Positions 1 through 8,902 of a DNA stretch of 56,595 nt are shown in pieces (the stretch's first letter is position 1; each line of letters starts with the position of its first letter). The position numbers were made by a program, and so were the translations under genes. Source of the DNA: Clostridia bacterium (GTDB lineage Bacteria > Bacillota > DSM-521 > Neomoorellales > SLTJ01); the NCBI GenBank assembly GCA_024653205.1, contig JANLFO010000017.1, forward strand, positions 1-56,595, given 5' to 3'. The notes beneath the pieces were generated by a model. The model did not search any database. It worked only from the letters and a program-made list of their open reading frames with translations, and was not told the DNA's origin.

Positions 1-124
1 CGGCCGCAGCGGCGCGGCGCCATGGACGGCGCCTGCGCCGGGAGCCCGCCGGAGCCCGTGGCCCGAGCCCTAGTTCGGTCGGCGAAGCGACCGGTACGAG
101 GGGGAACCGGGCCTGCCGCCGGCG
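1..124 (+). repeat. GTAC-hairpin repeat, copy A (5' part outside window)
   Basis: This is the 3' part of the long form of an interspersed hairpin element. It shows the GGCGCC hairpin with hexaloop ATGGAC (about 16-33), the conserved AGTTCGGTCGGC segment (72-83) and the terminal GGTACGAGGGGGAACC (93-108), followed by the 3' stem arm to about 124. The partner 5' arm lies before the window. The element sits upstream of hpt in the same orientation as the gene. Identity as a copy is clear from comparison with the copies at 5121, 6383, 13445 and 29524; its function is unknown. Confidence 0.8.
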
Positions 125-149
125 ACCCGGGACTGTAGGGCGGTTGGGG

Positions 150-184
150 TTGACAGGCACCCCGAATTGGCGGCAATATAGAAT
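150..184 (+). promoter_or_regulatory. possible promoter for hpt-guaA-pur
   Basis: A perfect -35 hexamer TTGACA is at 150-155. The -10 is less clear: CAATAT at 174-179 gives an 18-base spacer, while the better TATAGA at 177-182 gives a 21-base spacer. The site lies just after hairpin copy A and before hpt, where a promoter would be expected. Confidence 0.4.
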
Positions 185-200
185 GGTCTGGGGTAGAAGT

Positions 201-224
201 CGGGCCCGGCAGACGCCGGGCCCG
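201..224 (+). other. 10-bp perfect hairpin in hpt leader
   Basis: CGGGCCCGGC (201-210) and GCCGGGCCCG (215-224) form a perfect stem with an AGAC loop. No T-run follows, so it is not a standard terminator. It lies between the candidate promoter and an AAAGGAGGG sequence at 242-250. That Shine-Dalgarno-like sequence is more than 50 bases from the hpt ATG, with a second GC-rich stem (CGCCC 264-268 with GGGCG 273-277) in between. Confidence 0.5.
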
Positions 225-302
225 GCGAGTCCGTACCCGGCAAAGGAGGGAAGCGGTCCGGCTCGCCCCGGCGGGCGGGGCAGGCCTGGATGACAAGCGG
301 CG

Positions 303-842
303 ATGAAGGTTCTAATCTCTACCGAGCAACTCGCCCGGCGGGTGGAGGAACTGGCGCGCCAGATTGAGGCGGATTACCGCGGCCGGGAGCTGCTGGTGGT
401 GGGCATTCTCAAGGGCTCGGTGGTGTTTCTGGCCGATCTCATCCGGCACCTGAACCTGCCTCTGGAAGTGGACTTCATGGCCGTGGCCAGCTACGGCTCG
501 GCCACCACCAGTTCCGGGGTGGTAAGGGTGTTGAAGGATCTGGAAGGGCCGGTGCTCGGCCGCCACCTCCTGCTGGTAGAGGATATCGTGGACACGGGCC
601 TGACCCTCCGCTACCTGCGGGATCTGCTGATCGGGCGGGGCCCGGCCACCCTCCGCACCTGCGTTTTGCTGGACAAGCGGGAGCAGCGCCGGGTGGAGGT
701 AGCGGTGGAATACTGCGGCTTTGTCATCCCCAGCCTTTTCGTGGTGGGATACGGCCTGGACTACGCGGAGAAGTACCGGCATCTGCCCTACATTGCCGTG
801 CTGGACTCGGAGGTAAACTCCCGGGAGGAATCCCGCCCTTAA
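303..842 (+). CDS. hpt: hypoxanthine phosphoribosyltransferase
   Basis: This 179-residue type I phosphoribosyltransferase should salvage hypoxanthine (and perhaps guanine) to IMP/GMP with PRPP in the cytoplasm. It has the GILKGS loop near residue 34 and the PRPP-binding segment [13 protein letters not shown] at about residues 90-102, with the acidic pair expected for this family. The length is usual. ATG at 303 is the only good start, but no Shine-Dalgarno sequence is close to it; the AAAGGAGGG at 242-250 could only serve it if the intervening GC-rich hairpin is looped out. The gene begins the purine block, 118 bases before guaA, so salvage and de novo synthesis appear grouped. Confidence 0.93.
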   Translation: MKVLISTEQLARRVEELARQIEADYRGRELLVVGILKGSVVFLADLIRHLNLPLEVDFMAVASYGSATTSSGVVRVLKDLEGPVLGRHLLLVEDIVDTGLTLRYLRDLLIGRGPATLRTCVLLDKREQRRVEVAVEYCGFVIPSLFVVGYGLDYAEKYRHLPYIAVLDSEVNSREESRP

Positions 843-960
843 AGGCGAACTACACTGCGGAAGGCAAGCCTTAAACGGCCGGGCAACCCGCCCGAGGGGA
901 ATGGACGGCGGGCAGGGTGAACCCGGGTGGACCCAGGCAGGGGAGAGGGAGAGATGGGCG

Positions 961-2502
961 TTGAAGGTGCGAACGCGGGAAACGGTGGTGCTGCTGGATT
1001 TTGGTGCCCAGTATAACCAGCTTATTGCCCGACGGGTTCGGGAGTGCCGGGTCTTCTGCGAGGTGCTCCCCTATAACACTTCCTGGGAAGAGATCGCCCA
1101 GCGCCAGCCGCGGGGCCTTATTTTTTCCGGGGGACCGGCCAGTGTGTACCGGCCGGATGCTCCGCGCTGCGACCCGCGGGTTTTCCAAAGCGGTCTCCCC
1201 ATCCTGGGAATCTGTTACGGGATGCAGTTGATGACCCAGGAGTTGGGCGGGCAGGTTTCCCCCGCCCCCGGCCGGGAATTCGGACGGGCCCGGCTTAAGG
1301 TGCTGGTTCCGGACGATCCCTTGTTTTCCGGCCTGCCCGAGGAGCAGGAGGTGTGGATGAGCCACGGTGACCAGATCCACTCTCCTCCCCCGGGGTTCAT
1401 CGTCACGGCCAGCACCGAATACGCGCCGGTGGCGGCCATGAGCCACCCCGAACGCCGCTGGTACGGGCTGCAGTTTCACCCCGAGGTGAAGCATACCCCC
1501 CTGGGCACGGAGATACTCAGGCGGTTTCTTTACGACGTCTGCGGCTGTCAGGGTACCTGGACCATGCGCTCCTTCATCGAGGAGCAGGTGAAGCAGATCC
1601 GGACGGCCGTGGGCGACGGCCGGGTGATTTGCGCCCTGAGCGGCGGGGTAGACTCCACGGTAGCGGCGGTGCTGGTGCACCGGGCGGTGGGGGACCGGCT
1701 GACCTGCGTGTTCGTGGATCACGGTCTTCTGCGCCAGGGCGAGGGCGAGGCGGTTTACCGCCGGCTCACCGCCCGGGGCCTAAAGGTGGTCTACGTACAG
1801 GCGGCGGAGCGCTTCCTTTCCAAGCTGGCCGGAGTTGCCGATCCCGAAACCAAGCGGCGCATAATCGGCCACGAGTTCATCCGGGTCTTCGAGGAGGAGG
1901 CGCGTAAGCTGGGGCGGGTGGACTACCTGGTGCAGGGAACCCTCTACCCGGACGTGATCGAATCCGGCACGGGAGCGGCGGCCCTCATCAAGAGCCACCA
2001 CAACGTGGGCGGCCTGCCCCCGGACATGGAGCTCAAGCTCATCGAGCCCCTGCGCCTGCTATTCAAGGACGAGGTGCGCCAGGTGGGGCTGGAGCTGGGG
2101 TTGCCGGAAGAGGCGGTGTGGCGCCACCCCTTCCCCGGACCGGGCCTGGCGGTGCGCATCCTGGGCGAGGTAACTCAGGAGAAGCTGGAAATCCTGCGGC
2201 GGGCCGATGCCATCGTGATCGAAGAGATCCGGCGGGCCGGGCTGTACCGGCAGCTGTGGCAGGCCTTCGCCGTGCTGCCTTCGATCCGCAGCGTGGGGGT
2301 CATGGGCGACGAGCGCACCTACGCCTACCCCGTTATCCTTCGGGCGGTCACCAGCGAGGATGCCATGACCGCCGACTGGGCCCGCCTTCCCTATGAGGTA
2401 CTGGAGAGGATCGCCTCCCGGGTGGTGAACGAAGTGCCCCATGTGAACCGGGTGGTCTACGATATAACCTCCAAACCGCCGGCCACCATTGAGTGGGAGT
2501 GA
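961..2502 (+). CDS. guaA: GMP synthase (glutamine-hydrolysing)
   Basis: Converts XMP to GMP using ATP and glutamine. The order is an N-terminal class I glutamine amidotransferase domain with the nucleophile in GICYGMQL (Cys near residue 85) and FHPEV later, an ATP-pyrophosphatase domain with the LSGGVDST P-loop near residue 226, and the C-terminal dimerisation domain ending in PATIEWE. The frame is open from an ATG at 901, but TTG at 961 follows GGGAGAGGGAGAG at a good distance and gives 513 residues, the usual length, so I chose it. It lies in the purine block and is followed by purE after 11 bases. Confidence 0.93.
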   Translation: MKVRTRETVVLLDFGAQYNQLIARRVRECRVFCEVLPYNTSWEEIAQRQPRGLIFSGGPASVYRPDAPRCDPRVFQSGLPILGICYGMQLMTQELGGQVSPAPGREFGRARLKVLVPDDPLFSGLPEEQEVWMSHGDQIHSPPPGFIVTASTEYAPVAAMSHPERRWYGLQFHPEVKHTPLGTEILRRFLYDVCGCQGTWTMRSFIEEQVKQIRTAVGDGRVICALSGGVDSTVAAVLVHRAVGDRLTCVFVDHGLLRQGEGEAVYRRLTARGLKVVYVQAAERFLSKLAGVADPETKRRIIGHEFIRVFEEEARKLGRVDYLVQGTLYPDVIESGTGAAALIKSHHNVGGLPPDMELKLIEPLRLLFKDEVRQVGLELGLPEEAVWRHPFPGPGLAVRILGEVTQEKLEILRRADAIVIEEIRRAGLYRQLWQAFAVLPSIRSVGVMGDERTYAYPVILRAVTSEDAMTADWARLPYEVLERIASRVVNEVPHVNRVVYDITSKPPATIEWE

Positions 2503-2513
2503 GGAGGCCGATC

Positions 2514-3026
2514 ATGCCGAGCCCGGCCAAGGTAGCCCTAATCGTGGGCAGTCCCAACGACCTGCCCAAAGTACGGGCGGCCACCGAGGTGCTGGCCGAA
2601 CTGGAAGTCGGCTACGAGGTGGTGGTGGCCAGCGCCCACCGCACCCCGGAGAAAGCGGCCGTCTTTGCTTCTGGCGCTGCCGAGCAGGGCATAGAGGTGA
2701 TAATCGCCGGTGCGGGTCTGGCCGCCCACCTGCCCGGGGTGATCGCCGCCCGCACCACCCTGCCGGTGATCGGCGTGCCCTTAAGCGGGGGCAGCCTCGG
2801 GGGGCTGGATGCCTTGCTGTCGGTAGTGCAGATGCCTTCCGGCGTTCCGGTGGCCACGGTGGGCATCGACGCCTTTAAGAATGCCGCCCTGTTGGCCGCC
2901 TCCATCCTGGCCCTGAAAGACCGGGAACTCGCGGACCGCCTGCGGGATTACCGGCGGCGGACGGCGGAGAACGCGGAAGCGGAGGCGGAGCGCAAGATTC
3001 GGGAACTGTGGGGGGCTGAATCGTGA
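2514..3026 (+). CDS. purE: 5-(carboxyamino)imidazole ribonucleotide mutase
   Basis: Catalyses the carboxylation or rearrangement step that gives CAIR in purine synthesis. Of 170 residues, the N-terminal VGSPNDLP, the SAHRTP motif and AAHLPGVIA mark the PurE fold. ATG at 2514 follows GAGGAGG with a 6-base gap, so it is preferred over the upstream in-frame ATG at 2493, which overlaps guaA. The stop overlaps the purB start (GTGA), indicating translational coupling. No purK is seen in the window, so it either works with a PurK encoded elsewhere or uses AIR and CO2 directly; the sequence here does not decide this. Confidence 0.92.
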   Translation: MPSPAKVALIVGSPNDLPKVRAATEVLAELEVGYEVVVASAHRTPEKAAVFASGAAEQGIEVIIAGAGLAAHLPGVIAARTTLPVIGVPLSGGSLGGLDALLSVVQMPSGVPVATVGIDAFKNAALLAASILALKDRELADRLRDYRRRTAENAEAEAERKIRELWGAES

Positions 3027-4315
3027 TCTCCCGCTATACCTTGCCGGAGATGGGCCGGATATGGTCGGACAAGAACAAGTTCGACCTCTGGCTCACCATC
3101 GAGATTTACGCCTGCGAGGCGCAGGCCGAACTGGGTAACATTCCCCGGGAAGCCCTGGAGGAAATCAAGGCCCGGGCCGGGTACGAGATCGAGCGCGTGG
3201 CGGCTCTGGAGGAGACCACCCGGCACGATGTGCTGGCCTTCCTCACCGCGGTGGCGGAAAAGGTGGGCGAGGCCTCCAAGTACATCCACCTGGGCATGAC
3301 CTCTTCCGATCTCCTGGATACCACCCTGGCGGTGCAGATGCGCCAGGCGGCGGATCTTATTCTGGCCAAGCTTCGTCGGCTGCGGGAAGTGGTGGCGGAC
3401 CTGGCCCGCAAGCACAAGTACACGCCCATGATCGGCCGCACCCACGGTATTCACGCCGAGCCCGTAACCTTCGGCTTCAAGCTGGCCCTGTGGGTAAAGG
3501 AGATCGAGCGGCACATGGGGCGGCTGGAGAGGGCCAGGGAAGAAATCAGCGTGGGCAAGATCTCCGGAGCGGTAGGCACCTTTGCCCACGTGGACCCGCG
3601 GGTGGAAGCCTACGTGTGCGAAAAGCTGAGGCTCAAACCCGCCCCGGTTTCCAGCCAGATCATCCAGCGGGACCGTCACGCCCACTACCTGTGCGTGCTG
3701 GCCGGCATCGCCAGCTCCCTGGAGAAGTTTGCCACCGAGATCCGCAACCTCCAGCGCACCGACATCCTGGAGGTGGAGGAGCCATTCGCCAAGGGGCAGA
3801 AGGGGTCCTCGGCCATGCCCCACAAGCGGAACCCCATCCTCTGCGAGCGGGTGGCCGGGCTGGCCCGGGTGGTGCGGGCCAACGCCCTGGCGGGGCTGGA
3901 GAACGTGGCCCTGTGGCACGAGCGCGACCTGACCCATTCCTCGGTGGAACGGGTGATCATCCCGGACAGCACCATCCTGCTGGACTACATGCTGGCCAAG
4001 TTCATCCCCATCCTGGAGAACCTCCGGGTATATCCCGGGCGCATGCGGGCCAATCTGGACCGGACCGGCGGTCTCATCTACTCCCAGCGGCTGCTCCTGG
4101 CCCTGGTGGGCAAGGGAGTGGTCCGGGAGGAGGCCTACGCCTGGGTGCAGCGCCAGGCCATGCGCGCCTGGGAAGAAGGGCTCAACTTCCGGGAGCTGGT
4201 GGCCGCCGACCCGGACATCGGCCGCCACCTTACCCGGGAGGAACTGGACCAGCTTTTCGATTACGGCTATTACCTGCGCCGGATTGACGAGATTTTCGCC
4301 CGGGCGGGGCTATAG
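3023..4315 (+). CDS. purB: adenylosuccinate lyase
   Basis: Removes fumarate from SAICAR and from adenylosuccinate in the two arms of purine synthesis. This 430-residue protein of the fumarase/aspartase superfamily has the signature loop GSSAMPHKRNP at about residue 263, TSSDLLDT near residue 93 and GRTHGIHAEPVTFG near residue 138, all expected for PurB. It starts at a GTG that overlaps the purE stop codon. It is followed 29 bases later by purC. Length and motifs are normal. Confidence 0.95.
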   Translation: MISRYTLPEMGRIWSDKNKFDLWLTIEIYACEAQAELGNIPREALEEIKARAGYEIERVAALEETTRHDVLAFLTAVAEKVGEASKYIHLGMTSSDLLDTTLAVQMRQAADLILAKLRRLREVVADLARKHKYTPMIGRTHGIHAEPVTFGFKLALWVKEIERHMGRLERAREEISVGKISGAVGTFAHVDPRVEAYVCEKLRLKPAPVSSQIIQRDRHAHYLCVLAGIASSLEKFATEIRNLQRTDILEVEEPFAKGQKGSSAMPHKRNPILCERVAGLARVVRANALAGLENVALWHERDLTHSSVERVIIPDSTILLDYMLAKFIPILENLRVYPGRMRANLDRTGGLIYSQRLLLALVGKGVVREEAYAWVQRQAMRAWEEGLNFRELVAADPDIGRHLTREELDQLFDYGYYLRRIDEIFARAGL

Positions 4316-4344
4316 GGCCGGTGACCGGGGGGAAGGAGGCAGAT

Positions 4345-5055
4345 ATGGCAATCAAGGGCGAGCTGCTCTACGAGGGCAAGGCCAAGAAGATCTACCGCAC
4401 CGAGGACCCCGACCTCTTCTGGATGGAGTTCAAAGACGATGCCACCGCCTTCGACGGCACCAAGAGGGCGGTCATCGCCGGCAAGGGGTACTACAACGCC
4501 CAGATCAGCGCCTTCTTCTTCCGCCTGCTGGCGCAAAAGGGCGTGCCCTCGCACTTCGTGGAAATGGCCGGGGAAAGGGAGATGCTGGTGCGGGCCGGGG
4601 AGATCATCCCGGTGGAGGTAATAGTGCGCAACCTTGCCGCCGGGAGCATGTCGCAGAGGCTGGGGGTGGAGGAAGGCACGGAGCTCAGGCAGCCGGTGCT
4701 GGAGTTCTGCTACAAGTCCGACCCCCTGCACGACCCCCAGGTGAACGAATACCACATCCTGGCCCTGGGCTGGGCCACCGCCGAAGAAGTGGCGGCCATG
4801 AAGGAGCAGGCCCTCGAGGTCAACCGGGTGCTTTCCGCCTTCCTGCGCGAGGTGGGCATTATCCTGGTGGACTTCAAGCTGGAGTTCGCCCGTCACCGGG
4901 GCGGGGTGCTGCTGGCGGACGAGATTTCCCCGGACACCTGCCGCTTCTGGGACGCGCAGACGCGGGACCGGCTGGACAAGGACCGCTTCCGCCGGGACCT
5001 GGGCGACCTGGTGGAGGGCTACGCCGAGGTCTGGCGGCGCCTGCAGCGGCGCTAG
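4345..5055 (+). CDS. purC: phosphoribosylaminoimidazole-succinocarboxamide synthase
   Basis: ATP-dependent joining of CAIR and aspartate to SAICAR. The 236-residue protein has LYEGKAKKIY near the N terminus, the LVDFKLEFA segment near residue 176 and DEISPDTCRFWD near residue 195, the standard SAICAR synthetase motifs. ATG at 4345 is preceded by AAGGAGG with a 6-base gap; an upstream in-frame ATG at 4321 has no such site. It is followed by a 321-base gap holding hairpin repeat copy B. Confidence 0.95.
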   Translation: MAIKGELLYEGKAKKIYRTEDPDLFWMEFKDDATAFDGTKRAVIAGKGYYNAQISAFFFRLLAQKGVPSHFVEMAGEREMLVRAGEIIPVEVIVRNLAAGSMSQRLGVEEGTELRQPVLEFCYKSDPLHDPQVNEYHILALGWATAEEVAAMKEQALEVNRVLSAFLREVGIILVDFKLEFARHRGGVLLADEISPDTCRFWDAQTRDRLDKDRFRRDLGDLVEGYAEVWRRLQRR

Positions 5056-5120
5056 GGTTGGGTCGACATCCGGCCAGTTGCCGGTCATTTGGTATTAGGG
5101 GCATAAGGATCAACGTTGTA

Positions 5121-5333
5121 GGGCGGTTCCGGGTCTCCCCTGAGTACATTGGCACCTCGCCGGGCGCCGAACTTGGCGAGAGCGAGCACGGAGGCGGGCC
5201 GGAGGCCACGGACGGCCGAAGCGGCGGGGCGCCACGGACGGCGCCTCCGCCGGGTGCCCGCCGGAGCGCGAAGCTCGAGCCCCAGCTTGGCCGGCGAGGT
5301 GACGGTACGAACGGGGAGCACCCGGAACCGCCC
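5121..5333 (+). repeat. GTAC-hairpin repeat, copy B (long form)
   Basis: This 213-base element lies in the purC-purS gap (5056-5376). The outer arms GGGCGGTTCCGGGT (5121-5134) and ACCCGGAACCGCCC (5320-5333) pair perfectly, and CTCCCC (5135-5140) pairs with GGGGAG (5313-5318). Just inside are GAGTAC (5142-5147) and GTACGA (5305-5310). The interior contains two small hairpins, GGCC and GGCGCC, with the same hexaloop ACGGAC. The orientation is the same as purS. The rest of the gap shows nothing further except the purS ribosome binding region. Confidence 0.85.
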
Positions 5334-5376
5334 GAAGAGAACCAGGATCCGCCAGAAACGGAAAGAGTGGGTGAAA

Positions 5377-5637
5377 ATGTACCTGGTCAAAGTGCAGATC
5401 ATGCTCAAGCCGGGCGTGCTCGATCCCCAGGGAAACACCGTGCGCGAGGCCCTGCACAGCCTGAACTACTCCGGGGTGGAAGAGGTGCGCCTGGGCAAGT
5501 ACCTGGAGATCCGGCTGGCGGCGGACGGCGAGGAGGCGGCCCGGGAGCAGGTGGAAGAGATGTGCCGCCGTCTCCTGGCCAACCCGGTAATCGAGGAGTA
5601 CCGGCTGCTGGAAGTGTCCGCGACAGGGGGCCGGTAA
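5377..5637 (+). CDS. purS: phosphoribosylformylglycinamidine synthase subunit PurS
   Basis: Small 86-residue subunit that joins PurQ to PurL in the three-part FGAM synthase of Firmicutes and archaea. The sequence begins [19 protein letters not shown] and contains LGKYLEI, both typical of PurS. ATG at 5377 follows GAGTGGGTG; a GTG two codons earlier is possible. The stop is one base before the purQ GTG, so the two are probably coupled. Hairpin copy B ends 43 bases upstream. Confidence 0.93.
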   Translation: MYLVKVQIMLKPGVLDPQGNTVREALHSLNYSGVEEVRLGKYLEIRLAADGEEAAREQVEEMCRRLLANPVIEEYRLLEVSATGGR

Positions 5638-5638
5638 G

Positions 5639-6349
5639 GTGCGCTTCGGAGTAGTGGTCTTCCCCGGCTCCAACTGTGACGCCGACGTCTATCACGTACT
5701 GGGGCAGGTGCTGGGCCAGGAGGCAGCCTACGTGTGGCACCGGGAGGAGAGGCTCTCCGGCTTCGACTGCGTGGTGCTGCCGGGCGGGTTTTCCTACGGC
5801 GACTACCTGCGCACGGGCGCCATCGCCCGCTTCTCGCCGGTAATGCAGGCGGTAACCGAGTTCGCCGAACAGGGCGGGCTGGTGCTGGGCATCTGCAACG
5901 GCTTCCAGATTCTCCTGGAGGCGGGCCTCCTGCCCGGAGCCATGCGGGTGAACAAGACCGTGCAGTTCATCTGCCGGGACGTCTGGGTGCGGGTGGAGAA
6001 CGCCGGCACTCCTTACACGTGTCTCGCCCGACCGGGACAGGTGCTGCGGCTGCCCATCGCCCACAAGGAGGGCAACTACTACTGCGACCCCCAAACCCTG
6101 GGGGAGCTGGAGGCCAACGGGCAGATAGCGTTCCGCTACTGCGAGCCCTCGGGGGGGATTACCGAGGAGGCCAACCCCAACGGCTCCCTGGCCAACATCG
6201 CCGGCATTGTCAACCGCCGGGGCAACGTACTGGGCCTCATGCCCCATCCCGAGCGCTGCGCCGAAGCGGTGCTGGGCAACCGGGACGGGCTGGTTATCTG
6301 GCAGTCAATCCTGGAGTGGTGGAAGAGCGGCAAGGCCCCGGCCGTGTGA
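5639..6349 (+). CDS. purQ: phosphoribosylformylglycinamidine synthase subunit PurQ (glutaminase)
   Basis: Supplies ammonia from glutamine to PurL. It is a 236-residue class I glutamine amidotransferase with the nucleophile in GICNGFQIL (Cys near residue 87) and the catalytic His in LMPHPERC near the C terminus. The N terminus [14 protein letters not shown] is typical. GTG start immediately after purS. It is separated from purL by a 293-base gap containing hairpin copy C. Confidence 0.95.
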   Translation: MRFGVVVFPGSNCDADVYHVLGQVLGQEAAYVWHREERLSGFDCVVLPGGFSYGDYLRTGAIARFSPVMQAVTEFAEQGGLVLGICNGFQILLEAGLLPGAMRVNKTVQFICRDVWVRVENAGTPYTCLARPGQVLRLPIAHKEGNYYCDPQTLGELEANGQIAFRYCEPSGGITEEANPNGSLANIAGIVNRRGNVLGLMPHPERCAEAVLGNRDGLVIWQSILEWWKSGKAPAV

Positions 6350-6382
6350 GCCGGGCCGGCGTTCATCACCGGAATAGGCGTC

Positions 6383-6586
6383 GGTGGCCCTGGTTGCTCC
6401 GAGTACCTAAAGCGTGCCGGGTACCGAACTTGGTGAGAGCGAGCGTGCAGGCGGGCCGGAGGCCACGGATGGCCGAAGCGGCGGGGCGCCACGGACGGCG
6501 CCTCCGCCGGGTGCCCGCCGGAACGCGAAGCTCGAACCCTAGTTGGGTCGGCTAAGCGACCGGTACGAGGGGGAATCAGGGCCACC
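6383..6586 (+). repeat. GTAC-hairpin repeat, copy C (long form)
   Basis: This 204-base element lies in the purQ-purL gap. Outer arms GGTGGCCCTGGTT (6383-6395) and AATCAGGGCCACC (6574-6586) pair with one G.U wobble. The 5' part (GAGTACCTAAAGCG) matches the short copies at 13445 and 29524, while the middle matches the long copies, so this copy links the two forms. It has the same orientation as purL and ends 56 bases before its start. Confidence 0.85.
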
Positions 6587-6642
6587 GTAAGCGCCCGGCA
6601 GGATGAAACTAGCTAGCAGGAGAATGCCTCGTTTGGAGGTCA

Positions 6643-8862
6643 GTGCAGGTGGCTACTCAAGGAGCTCCGTGGCGCGAAATGGCTCTTAGCGACGAAGAGT
6701 ACGAGCGGATCTGTCAGCTTCTGGGCCGGGAGCCCACCTACGTGGAACTGGGCATGTTCGCGGTCATGTGGTCGGAGCACTGCGGCTACAAGAACTCGCG
6801 GCCGGTGTTGCGCCAGTTTCCCACCCGGGCGCCCTGGGTCCTCCAGGGGCCGGGGGAGAACGCCGGGGTGGTGGATATCGGCGACGGCCTGGCCGTGGCC
6901 TTCAAAATGGAGAGCCATAACCATCCCTCGGCGGTAGAGCCCTTCCAGGGCGCGGCCACCGGGGTGGGAGGCATTGTGCGCGACATCTTCGCCATGGGCG
7001 CGCGGCCCATAGCCCTGCTGGATTCTCTGCGGTTCGGCGAGCTTGCCTCCCCCCGCAACCGCTACCTGTTCAGCGGCGTGGTGGCCGGCATTGCCTGGTA
7101 CGGCAACTGCATCGGCGTGCCCACCGTGGGCGGCGAAGTCTACTTCGACGAATCGTACTCCGGCAATCCCCTGGTGAACGTCATGTGCGTGGGCCTGCTC
7201 CCCCGGGAGCACCTGCAGCGGGGAGCGGCCGCCGGTCCGGGCAACGCGGTGATGCTGGTGGGAGCGCGCACCGGCCGGGACGGCATCCACGGCGCTACCT
7301 TTGCCTCTGAGGAGCTGAGCGAGGCCTCGGAGCAGCGCCGGCCCTCGGTGCAGGTGGGCGACCCCTTCAAGGAGAAGCTGCTCATCGAGGCCTGCCTGGA
7401 GCTGGTGCAGCGGGATCTCCTGGTGGGCATCCAGGACCTGGGAGCGGCCGGTATCACCGGCGCCACCTCGGAGACCGCCGGCCGCGCGGGTACGGGCATG
7501 GAGCTGGACCTGGACCGGGTGCTGTTGCGGGAAACCGGTATGACGCCGTACGAGATCATGATTTCCGAGTCGCAGGAGCGGATGCTGGTGGTGCCCCGGC
7601 CGGGGCGGGAGGCAGAAGTGCGGGCGGTGCTGGAGAAGTGGGGCCTGGAGGCCAGCGTCATCGGCCGGGTCACGAACGACGGCATCCTGCGGGTGCGCCA
7701 CCGGGGTGAGACGGTGGCCGAGGTGCCGGTGTCCGCGCTCATCGACGAGTGCCCCGTGTACTACCCGCCCTCGCGGGTGCCCGACTACCTCGTAGAACTC
7801 TGGGAGCGGGAGGCCGGGCCGGTTCCCGAACCCCGCGACTACCGGGAGGTTTTCGCCCGGCTGCTGTCCCGTCCCACCATTGCCAGTAAGCAGTGGGTAT
7901 ACCGGCAGTACGACCACATGGTGCAGATCAACACCGTGGTACCCCCCGGGCTGGGCGCGGCCGTGCTGCGGGTAAAGGGCACCTGCAAAGGCCTTGCGCT
8001 CACTACCGACGGTAACGGCCGCTACTGCTACCTGGACCCCTACCGCGGCGGGGCTATTGCCGTGGCCGAGGCGGCGCGCAACGCGGCCTGCGTGGGCGCC
8101 AGGCCCCTGGCCATAACCGATTGCCTCAACTTCGGCAATCCCCAGAAGCCGGAGGTCTTCTGGCAGTTCACCCAGGCGGTGACCGGCATGGCCGAAGCCT
8201 GCCGGATCCTGGGCATACCGGTGGTCAGCGGGAACGTAAGCTTCTATAACGAGAGCAAGGCCGACGGCACCGCCGTGTATCCCACGCCGGTGGTGGGCCT
8301 GGTGGGCCTGCTGGAGGACGTGGAAAGGCGGGTGGTGCCGGGCTGGCGTATGGAGGGAGAGGTAGTGGCCCTGGTGGGCCCGCCGGCGGGAGAGCTTAAC
8401 GCCAGCGAATACCTCTGGGTGTGCCACCGCCGGCTGGGGCTGTCGGCGCCGCAAGTGGATCTGGAGCTGGAATCCCGCCTCGTCCGCTTCCTGCTGGAGG
8501 CCGCGGCTTCCGGATTGCTATCGTCTGCCCACGATTGCTCCGAAGGAGGGCTGGCCGTGACCCTGGCCGAGTGCTGCCTGGCCGCCGGTCTGGGGGCCGC
8601 GGTGGATCTGGCCCCGGACGACCGGCCCGACGTGCTGCTCTTCGGCGAGAGCCAGGGCCGGGTGGTGATTTCCTTCCCCGAGGAAAAGCGGCAGAGGGTA
8701 GAAGAACTGGCGGCCTCCCTGAACCTGCCCCTGGCGGTGCTGGGTCGTACCGGCGGTGCAGGCCTGGAGGTGAGGATCGGCGGCCGCACCTGCCTGGGGG
8801 TTTCCGTAGACGAGATGGAGCGGTGGTGGCGGGGAGGTCTGGTCAGGGCGCTTACGGCGTAG
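6643..8862 (+). CDS. purL: phosphoribosylformylglycinamidine synthase subunit PurL
   Basis: ATP-dependent FGAM synthase core of the small (739-residue) type that needs PurS and PurQ. It has the early segment [14 protein letters not shown], the substrate motif [16 protein letters not shown] near residue 90, and two AIRS-like halves, the second with the metal/ATP segment near [16 protein letters not shown] at 6643 follows GGAGGT with a 4-base gap. It is followed by purF after a short gap. Confidence 0.95.
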   Translation: MQVATQGAPWREMALSDEEYERICQLLGREPTYVELGMFAVMWSEHCGYKNSRPVLRQFPTRAPWVLQGPGENAGVVDIGDGLAVAFKMESHNHPSAVEPFQGAATGVGGIVRDIFAMGARPIALLDSLRFGELASPRNRYLFSGVVAGIAWYGNCIGVPTVGGEVYFDESYSGNPLVNVMCVGLLPREHLQRGAAAGPGNAVMLVGARTGRDGIHGATFASEELSEASEQRRPSVQVGDPFKEKLLIEACLELVQRDLLVGIQDLGAAGITGATSETAGRAGTGMELDLDRVLLRETGMTPYEIMISESQERMLVVPRPGREAEVRAVLEKWGLEASVIGRVTNDGILRVRHRGETVAEVPVSALIDECPVYYPPSRVPDYLVELWEREAGPVPEPRDYREVFARLLSRPTIASKQWVYRQYDHMVQINTVVPPGLGAAVLRVKGTCKGLALTTDGNGRYCYLDPYRGGAIAVAEAARNAACVGARPLAITDCLNFGNPQKPEVFWQFTQAVTGMAEACRILGIPVVSGNVSFYNESKADGTAVYPTPVVGLVGLLEDVERRVVPGWRMEGEVVALVGPPAGELNASEYLWVCHRRLGLSAPQVDLELESRLVRFLLEAAASGLLSSAHDCSEGGLAVTLAECCLAAGLGAAVDLAPDDRPDVLLFGESQGRVVISFPEEKRQRVEELAASLNLPLAVLGRTGGAGLEVRIGGRTCLGVSVDEMERWWRGGLVRALTA

Positions 8863-8902
8863 TACAATGCAGGTGGCGACCGGGAAAGCGAGGAACCGTC
8901 TC

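Noticed and set aside
93-108. GGTACGAGGGGGAACC as part of a group II intron domain V region or an integron attC site
   Set aside because: No domain V hairpin with its GAAA-type loop, no intron-encoded protein and no GTTRRRY core sites were found in any copy.
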